This document shows, piece by piece, positions 6,472 through 14,359 of a stretch of DNA of 14,383 nt. The stretch's first letter is position 1. The number at the start of each line of letters is the position of its first letter. This DNA comes from F1-120-MAGs238 sp964484185 (GTDB taxonomy: Bacteria; Planctomycetota; Phycisphaerae; Phycisphaerales; UBA1924): the NCBI GenBank assembly GCA_964484185.1, contig CAZAEQ010000069.1, positions 1 through 14,383 on the forward strand. The letters run 5' to 3'. The position numbers and the translations under genes were made by a program. A model generated the notes under the pieces. The model saw nothing but the letters and a program-made list of their open reading frames with translations, ran no database searches and was not told where the DNA came from.

Positions 6472-9400
6472 GCAAGATCCGGCTCGATCGCGTGCGCGAA
6501 ATTTTCGAAGCCGCCCTGCCGCTCGACCCGGTTCGCCGCAAAACCTATCTCGACACCGCCGCCCCGCCAGACACTGAAACCCGCCGCGAAGTCGACACGC
6601 TTCTCAAACTCGATCAATCCGTCGGCGATCTTCTCGACTCGCTCTCCGGAGATCAGAAAGAAGCGAATCTCCTTCCTGGTATCCTCCTCGCTGATCGCTA
6701 CGAAATCCAGGAAACCATCGGCTCCGGCGGCTTTGGTGTCGTCTACTCCGCCCGCCAAACCCACCCCGTCGCCCGCAAAGTCGCCGTCAAAATCGCCCGC
6801 CGCGCTCTGCTCTCCCGTTCCGCCCGCGAACGCTTCGACGCCGAACGCCAGGCCCTCGCCGTCATGCAGCATCCCGGTATCGCACAGATCTTCGATGCCG
6901 GCACACTTCCCGATGGCCGCCCGTTCATCGCGATGGAGTTCGTCAACGGTCAGCCAATCACAACCGCCGCTTCTTCTCTGTCACTCGCCGACAAAATCCA
7001 AGCCATCGTCGACATCGCCGATGCCGTGCAACACGCTCACCAGAAAGGCGTTGTTCACCGCGATCTCAAACCCAGCAACATTCTTGCGTATTCCGAATCC
7101 GGCCGCCTGCGCAGCAAAATCATCGACTTCGGCATCGTCCGCGCCCTCGGCGGCGCACCCGATGATCTCCCGCGCGTCAGCGATGGCCCATCGGTCATGG
7201 GCACGCCGCGTTACATGGCGCCCGAGCAGCGTTCACCCGATGCAGCCGAAATCGACACCCGCGCAGATCAGTACTCGCTCGCCGTTCTCGCAACTGAAAT
7301 CCTCTACTCACGCACCGCCGACGAAAAACTACTCTCTTCACCTGCGCACTCCTGGCCCGCGATCTCTTCCATGCCGGACTTACCGCACATTCTCACCAAA
7401 GCGCTTTCAGTCGACCCTTCTCATCGCTACGCCTCCATTTCCGAATTCGCCGCCGACCTCGTGCACGCGTTGCACCGCCAACCAGTCGCAGCGCGAATCT
7501 GGACGCGACCTTACCTCACGCAACGCTTTATCTCCCGCCACCGCTTTGCCGTCGCCGCCGCCGCCGCGATCGTCCTTCTCACCATTACCGCCTTCACGCT
7601 CATCTCCCGATCGCTCGCAAAAGAAAAACTTGCCGTCGCCGATGCCACGGCCCAGCGCACCATCGCCGAAAACCAGATCAAAGAAGCAGTGGCCGCCAAC
7701 GCCCGTGCCGATGCTGACCGTGCCATCGCCCTTGAGCAAACCTACGCCGCCGCGCTCTCTGCCGCCAGCGCGGCAGTTGCCCAGGACGACGCCGCAACCG
7801 CACAACTCTGGCTCGCAAAAGCTCCACCACAACTCCGCAATTGGGAATGGCGACTCGTCGCCGCCCGCGCTGACAACTCCCTCAAGGCTGTCAGCGATAG
7901 TTCCAGTCCGGTCGTAGCCGTCGCCCGCTCTAATATCGATGGCACCATCGCCTGGCTCGATTCCCGAGGCGTGCTTTGCATCGATCTGCCCCAGCCCCAC
8001 AAACGCATCCGTCTCGACGGCTTCACCGATGCCCGCGCGCTCGCCTTCTCCTCCGATGGCTCCAGACTCTTCGTCGCCAAGCCAGACTCCATCGTCCCAG
8101 TTCATGTCAGCGACGGCTTCTGTGCACCTTCGTGGCCCATCGCAGATGCCTCCACGCTCCTCACCAAGCAAGCGTCACTGGTCGTTGGTCGACGTTCCGG
8201 CCCCGCGCTCCTCATCGACGCAAATAGCGGCACATTCCTTCGACTCCTGGGCGAAACCAACGAATCCTCTGCGATCGCATCCGCTTCCAGCGAAGCGAGA
8301 TTCGTCGCCATCGCCACTGGTCCGCGATCCATATCGCTCTTTGACCTCGATAAATTCGTCCGCATCAGCCGCTTCACTACTCACGCCCCCATCTCCGCTC
8401 TCGCGCTCTCGCCTTCTGCTGCAGCCATCGCCGTCACGCTCGATGATGGCTCAACACATGTTCACGATGCACTCTCTGGTTCGATCACTTTCCGTCTGGA
8501 CCGCGCCGGACGCACGCTCGCCTTTGCCCATGATGGCCGCACGCTTCTCTCCTCTACCGACACCGGCGCAATCCACCTGATCGATCTCTCAAGTGGTAAC
8601 CGTGTCGGCTCGATTCTTGGTCACACCGATCGCGTCACATCGCTTCAAGTTTCTCTTGCTGAAGGCGTCCTCACTTCCGGTGCACTCGATGGCACGGCCC
8701 GCACATGGGACCTCCTCTCACTCTGCCGCCGCAGCCCGCGCAGCCACGGCCCCGCACTCGCCATCACACCAGAATACCAGACCGATGGCGTCGCTGTTCT
8801 CCGCCAAACATGCATCGAAGTCTTCGACGACACTGCGCAAGACCTCGTGCGCGATATCGACCTTCCCAAAACCCTCTCCGCCTCAGCCCTCACATTCAGC
8901 GGCCCGTTGCTTATGACGATCGAGCGCGATTCCCAGCGAATCCTCGCGTACCGAAACAACGACCGCTCGTGGCCCACCCTCGCCACGTTAGATTCCGCGC
9001 CTACCTCACTTTTAGGCTCTCCCTGCGGCAACTTCCTTGCCGCCGAGAACACCGACTGCCATACTCAGTTCTTCCAGGTGAACGCTCAATCTCTGTCGCT
9101 CGGCCCGCTCTGGCAGCGCGATGACACACACTCAATCGCCTATTCCCCCGATGGCACTTCGCTCCTCGTCACCGATTCAGGCCACCGCTCGCTCACGCTA
9201 CTTTCTTCCAGTTCCGGCGCCAAGCTACTCACGCTTCCGCTGCCCCCAGCAAGCGTTGTCGACACTGCGCGATTCATCACACCTGAACGTGTCGCTGTGT
9301 CGCTCACAGACACACGCCTCATCATTTATCGCGCAACCGATGCGACGATTCTCGCCGCCAGTCAGCCTGGATTAGGTCGCATAGTCGTCATCGGGCAAAC

Positions 9401-9632
9401 GCCTGATGCATCGCGCCTGCTCGCAATCTCCGGCTCCAGCATTCTCGCGTTCGACGCGTCAACGCTCCGCTTTGTCGCAGGTGCCCCCGCATTTGCAAGC
9501 GCCCAGGGTGGCTCGCTCTCGGCAGATGCAACTCGCCTCACACTCTGGTCAAATGCTGGTGACACAACTCAAATGCATATTCCAGTATCTTCCTGGACGC
9601 CATCGTTCATGAATCTCAATGCGCGCCGCTAA
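6468..9632 (+). CDS. Transmembrane Ser/Thr protein kinase with C-terminal WD40-like propeller
   Basis: A 1054-aa kinase. The GTG at 6468 overlaps the sigma factor stop (GTGA) and has GGAG at 6457-6460, 7 nt upstream; the frame is open further left but only inside the sigma gene. An N-terminal helical segment (1-70) precedes a complete Hanks-type kinase domain (about 78-335). Its motifs are the glycine loop GSGGFG (85-90), VAVK with Lys108, Glu126 in helix C, HRDLKPSN (197-204, Asp199 catalytic), DFG (220-222) and APE (251-253), so it should be active. After a basic stretch, one membrane helix spans about 360-379. An Ala/Glu-rich probable coiled coil follows (383-435), then LRNWEWR (456-462), a motif that often precedes the propeller in planctomycete kinases. 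From about 475 to the end there are WD40-like blades; the clearest is GHTDRV...GTARTWDL (718-749). The propeller probably senses or scaffolds, and lies outside the cytoplasm if the single helix is real. It likely controls the coupled sigma factor. Confidence 0.95.
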   Translation: MSKIRLDRVREIFEAALPLDPVRRKTYLDTAAPPDTETRREVDTLLKLDQSVGDLLDSLSGDQKEANLLPGILLADRYEIQETIGSGGFGVVYSARQTHPVARKVAVKIARRALLSRSARERFDAERQALAVMQHPGIAQIFDAGTLPDGRPFIAMEFVNGQPITTAASSLSLADKIQAIVDIADAVQHAHQKGVVHRDLKPSNILAYSESGRLRSKIIDFGIVRALGGAPDDLPRVSDGPSVMGTPRYMAPEQRSPDAAEIDTRADQYSLAVLATEILYSRTADEKLLSSPAHSWPAISSMPDLPHILTKALSVDPSHRYASISEFAADLVHALHRQPVAARIWTRPYLTQRFISRHRFAVAAAAAIVLLTITAFTLISRSLAKEKLAVADATAQRTIAENQIKEAVAANARADADRAIALEQTYAAALSAASAAVAQDDAATAQLWLAKAPPQLRNWEWRLVAARADNSLKAVSDSSSPVVAVARSNIDGTIAWLDSRGVLCIDLPQPHKRIRLDGFTDARALAFSSDGSRLFVAKPDSIVPVHVSDGFCAPSWPIADASTLLTKQASLVVGRRSGPALLIDANSGTFLRLLGETNESSAIASASSEARFVAIATGPRSISLFDLDKFVRISRFTTHAPISALALSPSAAAIAVTLDDGSTHVHDALSGSITFRLDRAGRTLAFAHDGRTLLSSTDTGAIHLIDLSSGNRVGSILGHTDRVTSLQVSLAEGVLTSGALDGTARTWDLLSLCRRSPRSHGPALAITPEYQTDGVAVLRQTCIEVFDDTAQDLVRDIDLPKTLSASALTFSGPLLMTIERDSQRILAYRNNDRSWPTLATLDSAPTSLLGSPCGNFLAAENTDCHTQFFQVNAQSLSLGPLWQRDDTHSIAYSPDGTSLLVTDSGHRSLTLLSSSSGAKLLTLPLPPASVVDTARFITPERVAVSLTDTRLIIYRATDATILAASQPGLGRIVVIGQTPDASRLLAISGSSILAFDASTLRFVAGAPAFASAQGGSLSADATRLTLWSNAGDTTQMHIPVSSWTPSFMNLNARR

Positions 9633-9633
9633 C

Positions 9634-10560
9634 TTATTTCACGAGCAACATCGCGCCCACTGTGAGCAACCCAAATACCACAACCGCGGCACGAAAGCCA
9701 CCATCTTTATACGCAAGCTCGGTCGGATCATCATACCTTCCGCGCTCCATCTGCACGATCGAACGCATCAACGCATACGTCGCTGGCAGCATGGTCAGCC
9801 AAAGGACATTAAATCCCCAACCCGCGTAATGCATCGTGTATCGATCCGCCTTCGCCTGTGCATAGCCCGCATACGTCACTAGCGCAGCAACGGCGGTCAC
9901 CACCATCGCCATCTTCAATAAATCGATTGTGTAGATACGCAGCACACCACGCGCAGCGCCCGCCGCTTCGCCCAGCGACCGCAGTTCTCCTAATCGCTTC
10001 CCAAAGGCCAGGAACATCGAAACAAAGAACGTGCAGTTGAGCAGCCACGTCGTCGGCTCCACACCCGCCGCGGCACACCCGCCCAGCACGCGCAACACAA
10101 ACCCCAGCGACAGCGACAACACATCCACAATAACCAAGTGTTTCAGTCGCAGCGAATACAAAATCGTGTTCAATACATACACCGCAACCAACGCGGCGGT
10201 CCACATCATGTGATTCTGCACCGCCCCATCAATCACCACCGGTATGAACGTACACAACCAGGCGGCCGCCAGAAGCGCAATCGCCCACACCCGCGCAACC
10301 CCAACGCTCACTTCTCCCGAAGCCAGCGGCCGCTTCTTCTTCCGCGGATGCACCTTGTCGGCCTCAACATCCCGCAGATCGTTAATGACATAACACCCGC
10401 TCGAGGCAAACGCAAAAGCCATGAAGCACGCGGCCACAGACCAGAAGTTGATCGGCTGCTTATCCGCGAACCCGTACAACGGCCCCAATAGCACAAACAC
10501 ACCCTTGACCCACTGAGCAGGCCGGGCAAGCCGGATGAGATTGATAGCTAGATTCGCCAA
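9634..10560 (-). CDS. UbiA-family polyprenyl-phosphate phosphoribosyltransferase (DPPR synthase-like)
   Basis: A 308-aa polytopic membrane enzyme of the UbiA superfamily. The first Asp-rich motif is NDLRDVEADKVHP...RP (60-78: Asp61, Asp64, Asp68, His71, Pro72, Arg77, Pro78). The second is YSLRLKHLVIVD (135-146). Both, together with GKRLGEL (187-193) and a C-terminal RYDDPTELAYKD stretch, match decaprenyl-phosphate phosphoribosyltransferase (Rv3806c type) rather than quinone or heme prenyltransferases. That enzyme joins polyprenyl phosphate and PRPP to make the precursor of polyprenyl-phosphate arabinose/ribose. Length is normal. The start is uncertain: TTG 10560 (or CTG 10566) is in frame, neither has a Shine-Dalgarno site, and a stop lies just upstream. 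A possible promoter is TTGAAC (10636-10631) and TATAGA (10611-10606), spaced 19 nt, which is weak. The gene is divergent from a GT-C-like membrane protein and ends 1 nt from the kinase gene. The polyprenyl carrier and final sugar are not known. Confidence 0.88.
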   Translation of the reverse strand: MANLAINLIRLARPAQWVKGVFVLLGPLYGFADKQPINFWSVAACFMAFAFASSGCYVINDLRDVEADKVHPRKKKRPLASGEVSVGVARVWAIALLAAAWLCTFIPVVIDGAVQNHMMWTAALVAVYVLNTILYSLRLKHLVIVDVLSLSLGFVLRVLGGCAAAGVEPTTWLLNCTFFVSMFLAFGKRLGELRSLGEAAGAARGVLRIYTIDLLKMAMVVTAVAALVTYAGYAQAKADRYTMHYAGWGFNVLWLTMLPATYALMRSIVQMERGRYDDPTELAYKDGGFRAAVVVFGLLTVGAMLLVK

Positions 10561-10734
10561 GTGCAGACATTATCGGGTGTTTTGGTGCTTTGACTGAGTC
10601 CTATCTCTATACCGGCTTTTGGACATGGTCGTTCAATCCGCGTCATGATTTCATGCCAAAATCGCGCGGCGATTGCGCGTGCCCGCCTCTCCCGGACCGA
10701 TTGTCCCATGGTTTGAGTCGATAGGCTTAGCAAA
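10561..10734. promoter_or_regulatory. Divergent intergenic region between prenyltransferase and GT-C-like gene
   Basis: 174 nt between divergent genes. The best promoter-like pair on the minus strand is TTGAAC/TATAGA (10636-10606, 19-nt spacer), which could serve the prenyltransferase. A 5-bp inverted repeat CGCGC/GCGCG lies near 10663-10680. No plus-strand promoter stands out. Neither gene has a good ribosome binding site. Confidence 0.3.
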
Positions 10735-12324
10735 GTGAGCGGCTTAAAGCAATTCAATCCTCGCGTGCGCCTGCCGAATACCCAGCAGTGGCTGTTTGCC
10801 TTGCCTGCATTTGCGACGGCGGCTCTGTGCTTCTATCTCAATTCCACTCTTGGCCTGGTTGGTCGCGGAGGTTACGACCAGATAAATTTCCACGCGCCAA
10901 CGATCTCGACATTTGCGAGCCAATGGCCGCATCCACAATTCAATGACTACTTGTCGGCAACCACTCCCGGGTATCACGTGTTCCTTGCAATTCTGAAACG
11001 CTACATCGGCGACGCGGCAGTATTGGCGTTCTCAATCAGTATCAGCGCATCGTTCTTCACCTTCCTCATTGCTCACGTTACTGGATGGATTGCATACGCC
11101 CAAAGCACTGACAGCCCGCGCCAGGTGAGGGTCTCTGAGTGGGTGCTTGGAACGCTCGTGGTGCTTCCGTTCATTGCGAGCCCTTACGTCCTCTCCTCCG
11201 CGATTTGGTTGCTCCCCGACAATCTCGCGTGGCTCTTGGTGTTCCTGACGCTGCAAAATCTTCTCGCTGGTGTCGCTCAACCAAGGTATCTGATCCCGGC
11301 CTCTGTCTTCCTTTTTCAGCTCGTCGCGGTTCGCCAGATTCACCTCTGGGCTGCAGCACCAATTATCATCGCCGCATATTGCTCATATCTACCTGTCTCC
11401 TTCAACCCGTCTGGCATCGTCACCCCACCCACCCGCTTCATCTCCGAACTTCGTGAGTCTCTCGCCACAAACCTCGCAAAGCGAGTCCCCTTCGCCCTTC
11501 TCGCCGCATTCCTCACCCTCCCCTCCATCGTCCTCCTCTACTACTTCTTCAACCTCTGGCACGGCCTCACACCTCCAACTTTTCAAGGCCAGTATCCAAT
11601 CGATCCTTCAAAACCGCTTCTCCTCCGCCTCTTCAACGCCCCCGCCGCGCCCGCCTTCATCCTCGCGCTCTTCGGAGTCTTTGGCGTTTTCTACGCCGGG
11701 TTCTGGTTGCCCGCTCTCATCAAATCCCTCAAGAACCGCGGCGTACTCCCCCTCCTCATCTCCGCTCTCCTCCTCGCTCTCCTCTTCGCTGTCATTCCTG
11801 CCACCACCGAGTCAATGCCACTCGGCCGCTGGAGCGGACTCTGGCAATTCACTTCCAAACTCCCCATCATCGCGGGCCACACATCAACGCTCATTCTCGC
11901 GCTTGCACTCCTTGGCGCAGTCACTCTCTGCGGATTTCTCACCTCGATGCGCGCCAGCCACGCCGCCGTCTGCTTCACCGCAATTGCTGGATTTGCCGCC
12001 GCACAGGCTGCGAGTTTCCAACTCTGGCAGCGCTACAACGAACCGTTCGTCCTCATCATGCTCATCCTAATGACCACGATCATCATCGCTCAGCGCGAAG
12101 AGAAAGTGCCCGCGATTGCGCCGCTGCTCTCACGCATGCACCGGCTCCGCTTTGCGGGTCCTGCGATTCTGGCGATTGCCCTGGGTGCACTTTCATACAC
12201 CACATTCAAGAACGCCAAACCTTCGGACTTTTTCGACCTTCAGCCCGGCACTGATCGCACCCGCGCGTTCCTCAAAGGTGACGAGTCAATCAAACCTGTG
12301 CCACTGCCAAAGCAAAACCCATAG
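10735..12324 (+). CDS. Polytopic membrane protein, DIE2/ALG10-like (GT-C fold) glycosyltransferase
   Basis: A 529-aa protein with about ten or more hydrophobic segments and few charges. GTG 10735 is the only start between an in-frame stop at 10714 and the first conserved residues; its ribosome site is poor. After the first membrane helix (about 19-40) comes YDQINFHAPTIS (47-58) and ATTPGYH (75-81). These resemble the DE..FH.PQ and TT.PGLY motifs of the eukaryotic ALG10 alpha-1,2-glucosyltransferase; Asp48 would be the candidate catalytic acid of a GT-C enzyme. VRQIHLW (199-205) resembles ALG10's RQTNIIW, and PDNLAW (161-166) lies where ALG10 has an Asp-containing helix start. ALG10 uses dolichyl-phosphate glucose. 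This protein would be expected to use a polyprenyl-phosphate sugar and to act on the outer face of the membrane. Divergence from a gene for making such a donor supports this. Sequence similarity is by eye and distant; an undefined membrane protein remains possible. Confidence 0.7.
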   Translation: MSGLKQFNPRVRLPNTQQWLFALPAFATAALCFYLNSTLGLVGRGGYDQINFHAPTISTFASQWPHPQFNDYLSATTPGYHVFLAILKRYIGDAAVLAFSISISASFFTFLIAHVTGWIAYAQSTDSPRQVRVSEWVLGTLVVLPFIASPYVLSSAIWLLPDNLAWLLVFLTLQNLLAGVAQPRYLIPASVFLFQLVAVRQIHLWAAAPIIIAAYCSYLPVSFNPSGIVTPPTRFISELRESLATNLAKRVPFALLAAFLTLPSIVLLYYFFNLWHGLTPPTFQGQYPIDPSKPLLLRLFNAPAAPAFILALFGVFGVFYAGFWLPALIKSLKNRGVLPLLISALLLALLFAVIPATTESMPLGRWSGLWQFTSKLPIIAGHTSTLILALALLGAVTLCGFLTSMRASHAAVCFTAIAGFAAAQAASFQLWQRYNEPFVLIMLILMTTIIIAQREEKVPAIAPLLSRMHRLRFAGPAILAIALGALSYTTFKNAKPSDFFDLQPGTDRTRAFLKGDESIKPVPLPKQNP

Positions 12325-12348
12325 GACCTATAGGACTTATACGACCTA
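12322..12348. repeat. 9-bp imperfect tandem repeat, three units
   Basis: Units TAGGACCTA (12322-12330), TAGGACTTA (12331-12339) and TACGACCTA (12340-12348) lie head to tail in the 43-nt gap between two convergent genes. The first TAG is the stop codon of the GT-C-like gene. Unit 2 differs from unit 1 at one position and unit 3 also at one. No hairpin with a T tract is formed, so it is not an ordinary terminator. Confidence 0.8.
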
Positions 12349-12367
12349 TCGGTTGCGTTCAGTCAAT

Positions 12368-14233
12368 CTACTGCACGCTTCCCATCAGCATCATCTGCTT
12401 GTCGTGCTCGATCTTGAATGAATACTCAACTCCAAACTCCGCCATCGCGGCGGCGTTGCTCGGTCCGTTCGCCGGCACGCTCACATCCCAGCGCAACATT
12501 CCGGTCTTGGCCTTGGTCTTTGTGTACTCAGAATTGTCCGACAGCGGCTGTGTCATCGATCCCATCACCACCGAGATATCTTTGTTCTGCGCCAGCGGCA
12601 TGCGATCCAGCAAGCGAACCGCCGCTGCGTCTTTGCCGAAATTCTCGAGTTTCAAGCGATAGGTCACATTCACAACGCGGTTGCCGCCCTGAGTAGTCTC
12701 CGTGCGCTCAACCAGTTCCTTGTGTGCACGCAAGCTCGAATCGATGCCAAATCCAACCGTGAAGCTCTCGCCCGCGCTCACCGTTGGCAATTCGCCGCGA
12801 CCCACAAACGCACCATCGCTGTACGCTGTCACTGGTCCAGCGAGCAAGACCATTCCGCTTTGATTCGTCACGTTGGCTTCGTCATACACATATTCTGTCA
12901 ATGCGGGCGTCGCGACCTTCACGAATTCGCTCTTGAGTGGCATGCCGCCGATCTGGATCAATTGATGGTCCGATCGGCTCGGAATCGAAATCAGTCCAGG
13001 AATCACATATGTCACGCTCAAACTTTCTTCGCGTGGAACGATCGCGAGTTCTGTGCCGCGTGTCACGCTTTTGTTGACCAGCAAGTCAATCAATTGATCG
13101 TCTCTGGCCACATCGTTTATCTCTTTGCGCAGTTTCATTTCCGCCGCGAGATCTGCCTGCAAGCTCTGTACAGCGCCACCCGGAGACTGCGGCTCGCGCG
13201 CCTGTCCGCTTGCGCGATTGAGTACGAGATTCAACGACTTTTGCTTACTCGCAATTTCTCGTTTTGCATCTTCATACCCGTTGCTCAGCATCTGCTGCGA
13301 GCGCTTGGCCCACTCCTGCCCCTGCTCATCGTTCGCGCCTGCTAGCGACACACCCATCGGCAACAGCTGCGGCCCGCGCGATGCGAGCGACGGTGTTGCG
13401 GTAGACAGTGTCACGCTTGCTCCGTTCCAATCTTCACCCGAGACTTGCGTGATGTCGGCGTAATACTCAAGTCGCACCGACGTTTTTTCGCCAGCCTCCC
13501 GACGCGCTGCGTAACTGGGAGTCCAACCTGCATTATTCACGATATATCGCAGCTTAAGCGACCCGCCACCATTCAATCCACCCGAATCCGCGGCGAGCGT
13601 CACCACTGCTTCGTTCGCCGTCCGACTTGACCCCGCAGTCAACTTCTCGCGCTCGCGCTGGGCTTGCATCATCTCTTTGTCCAGATCTTGCTTCTCTTTT
13701 GCAAGCACGAGTTCTTTCTCGGCGATTTTTTCGCGCTCAGCCAGGATATATCCGCTCATCTTCTGCAACGTCTCCGCGTTCAGCACGCCGCTGCGCAGTT
13801 CTGCCGCAGCGGTCGGTGCGACAAACCCCTGCAGGCTTTCGACGTATTTTCGAGTCTCTTCGAGCAGGGCGACGTGGCGGGTATTGGCCGCGGTTTTCCG
13901 GGCAATATCTTCGATTTTCTCATCGATCTTGCGGACATCCTCATTGACATCCACCATCACCGGCCGCGCCCGATATCGCACGCTCTGGACCTTCACTGTC
14001 TGTTCGCCTTCGGCATACAGGCTTGCCGCTTCCAGGCCACCTGGCAGATCTGTGACCACAACTTCTCTATTGGCGCCGATGTCTTTGGGCACTTCAACAA
14101 CGCGGGTGACCAGAGCCTGGCCGCGATACACGGTGACCGCTGCGACCTTGCCGCGTACTCCTGCGCCCATTGCCTGGCCTGCGAGCGAGAACAACATACA
14201 TGCAGCAACGACGCGGAAAGTGTGAGTGCGCAT
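12368..14233 (-). CDS. Secreted MuiA-family protein (DUF4140/DUF4139)
   Basis: A 621-aa exported protein. The ATG at 14233 is preferred over an in-frame TTG two codons earlier because it has AGGAG (14244-14240) 6 nt upstream and begins the signal peptide (residues 1-24, ending GQAMGA). The N-terminal DUF4140-like domain starts at VAAVTVYRGQALVTRVVEVP (30-49), the hallmark of mucoidy inhibitor MuiA-type proteins. A charged coiled coil (about 98-200) separates it from the DUF4139-like beta-rich domain (about 222-615). That domain contains LKLRYIVNNAGWTPSYAAR (227-244), WNGASVTLST (269-278) and a C-terminal DRMP...RWDVSVPANG. A hydrophilic insert with a second coiled coil (about 300-380) interrupts DUF4139. 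The protein has no C-terminal membrane anchor or dockerin and ends MGSVQ. The biochemical role of the family is not established; the name comes from a mucoidy phenotype. It is preceded by its own upstream region and is convergent with the GT-C-like gene. Confidence 0.9.
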   Translation of the reverse strand: MRTHTFRVVAACMLFSLAGQAMGAGVRGKVAAVTVYRGQALVTRVVEVPKDIGANREVVVTDLPGGLEAASLYAEGEQTVKVQSVRYRARPVMVDVNEDVRKIDEKIEDIARKTAANTRHVALLEETRKYVESLQGFVAPTAAAELRSGVLNAETLQKMSGYILAEREKIAEKELVLAKEKQDLDKEMMQAQREREKLTAGSSRTANEAVVTLAADSGGLNGGGSLKLRYIVNNAGWTPSYAARREAGEKTSVRLEYYADITQVSGEDWNGASVTLSTATPSLASRGPQLLPMGVSLAGANDEQGQEWAKRSQQMLSNGYEDAKREIASKQKSLNLVLNRASGQAREPQSPGGAVQSLQADLAAEMKLRKEINDVARDDQLIDLLVNKSVTRGTELAIVPREESLSVTYVIPGLISIPSRSDHQLIQIGGMPLKSEFVKVATPALTEYVYDEANVTNQSGMVLLAGPVTAYSDGAFVGRGELPTVSAGESFTVGFGIDSSLRAHKELVERTETTQGGNRVVNVTYRLKLENFGKDAAAVRLLDRMPLAQNKDISVVMGSMTQPLSDNSEYTKTKAKTGMLRWDVSVPANGPSNAAAMAEFGVEYSFKIEHDKQMMLMGSVQ

Positions 14234-14323
14234 AACCAACTCCTAAGTTAGAAAAACACTGTGGCGATAGAAGATACTCGCAAGTCGCGCGAGAGTTGGT
14301 AACCGGTGCGCAACGGGTAGTAC

Positions 14324-14359
14324 TTCAAAGGGGCTCAACGAAAATTTCAAAGGGGCTCA
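14324..14359. repeat. 14-bp direct repeat, two copies, 22-bp period
   Basis: TTCAAAGGGGCTCA occurs exactly at 14324-14337 and again at 14346-14359, separated by 8 nt. It lies upstream of the MuiA-family gene, about 90 nt from its start, at the window edge. Confidence 0.85.

Noticed and set aside
6733..7917. 394-aa open frame on the plus strand inside the kinase gene
   Set aside because: It is Ser/Pro-rich low-complexity translation, overlaps the conserved kinase domain in another frame, and arises from C-rich third codon positions.
7407..8171. 254-aa minus-strand open frame within the kinase gene
   Set aside because: Composition is Gly/Glu/Asp-rich, mirroring the opposite strand's codon bias; it has no recognisable domain and is wholly covered by a strongly supported gene.
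11453..12070. 205-aa Ser/Pro-rich open frame within the GT-C-like gene
   Set aside because: It is a frame-shifted reading of a membrane protein gene rich in CTC and TCC codons.
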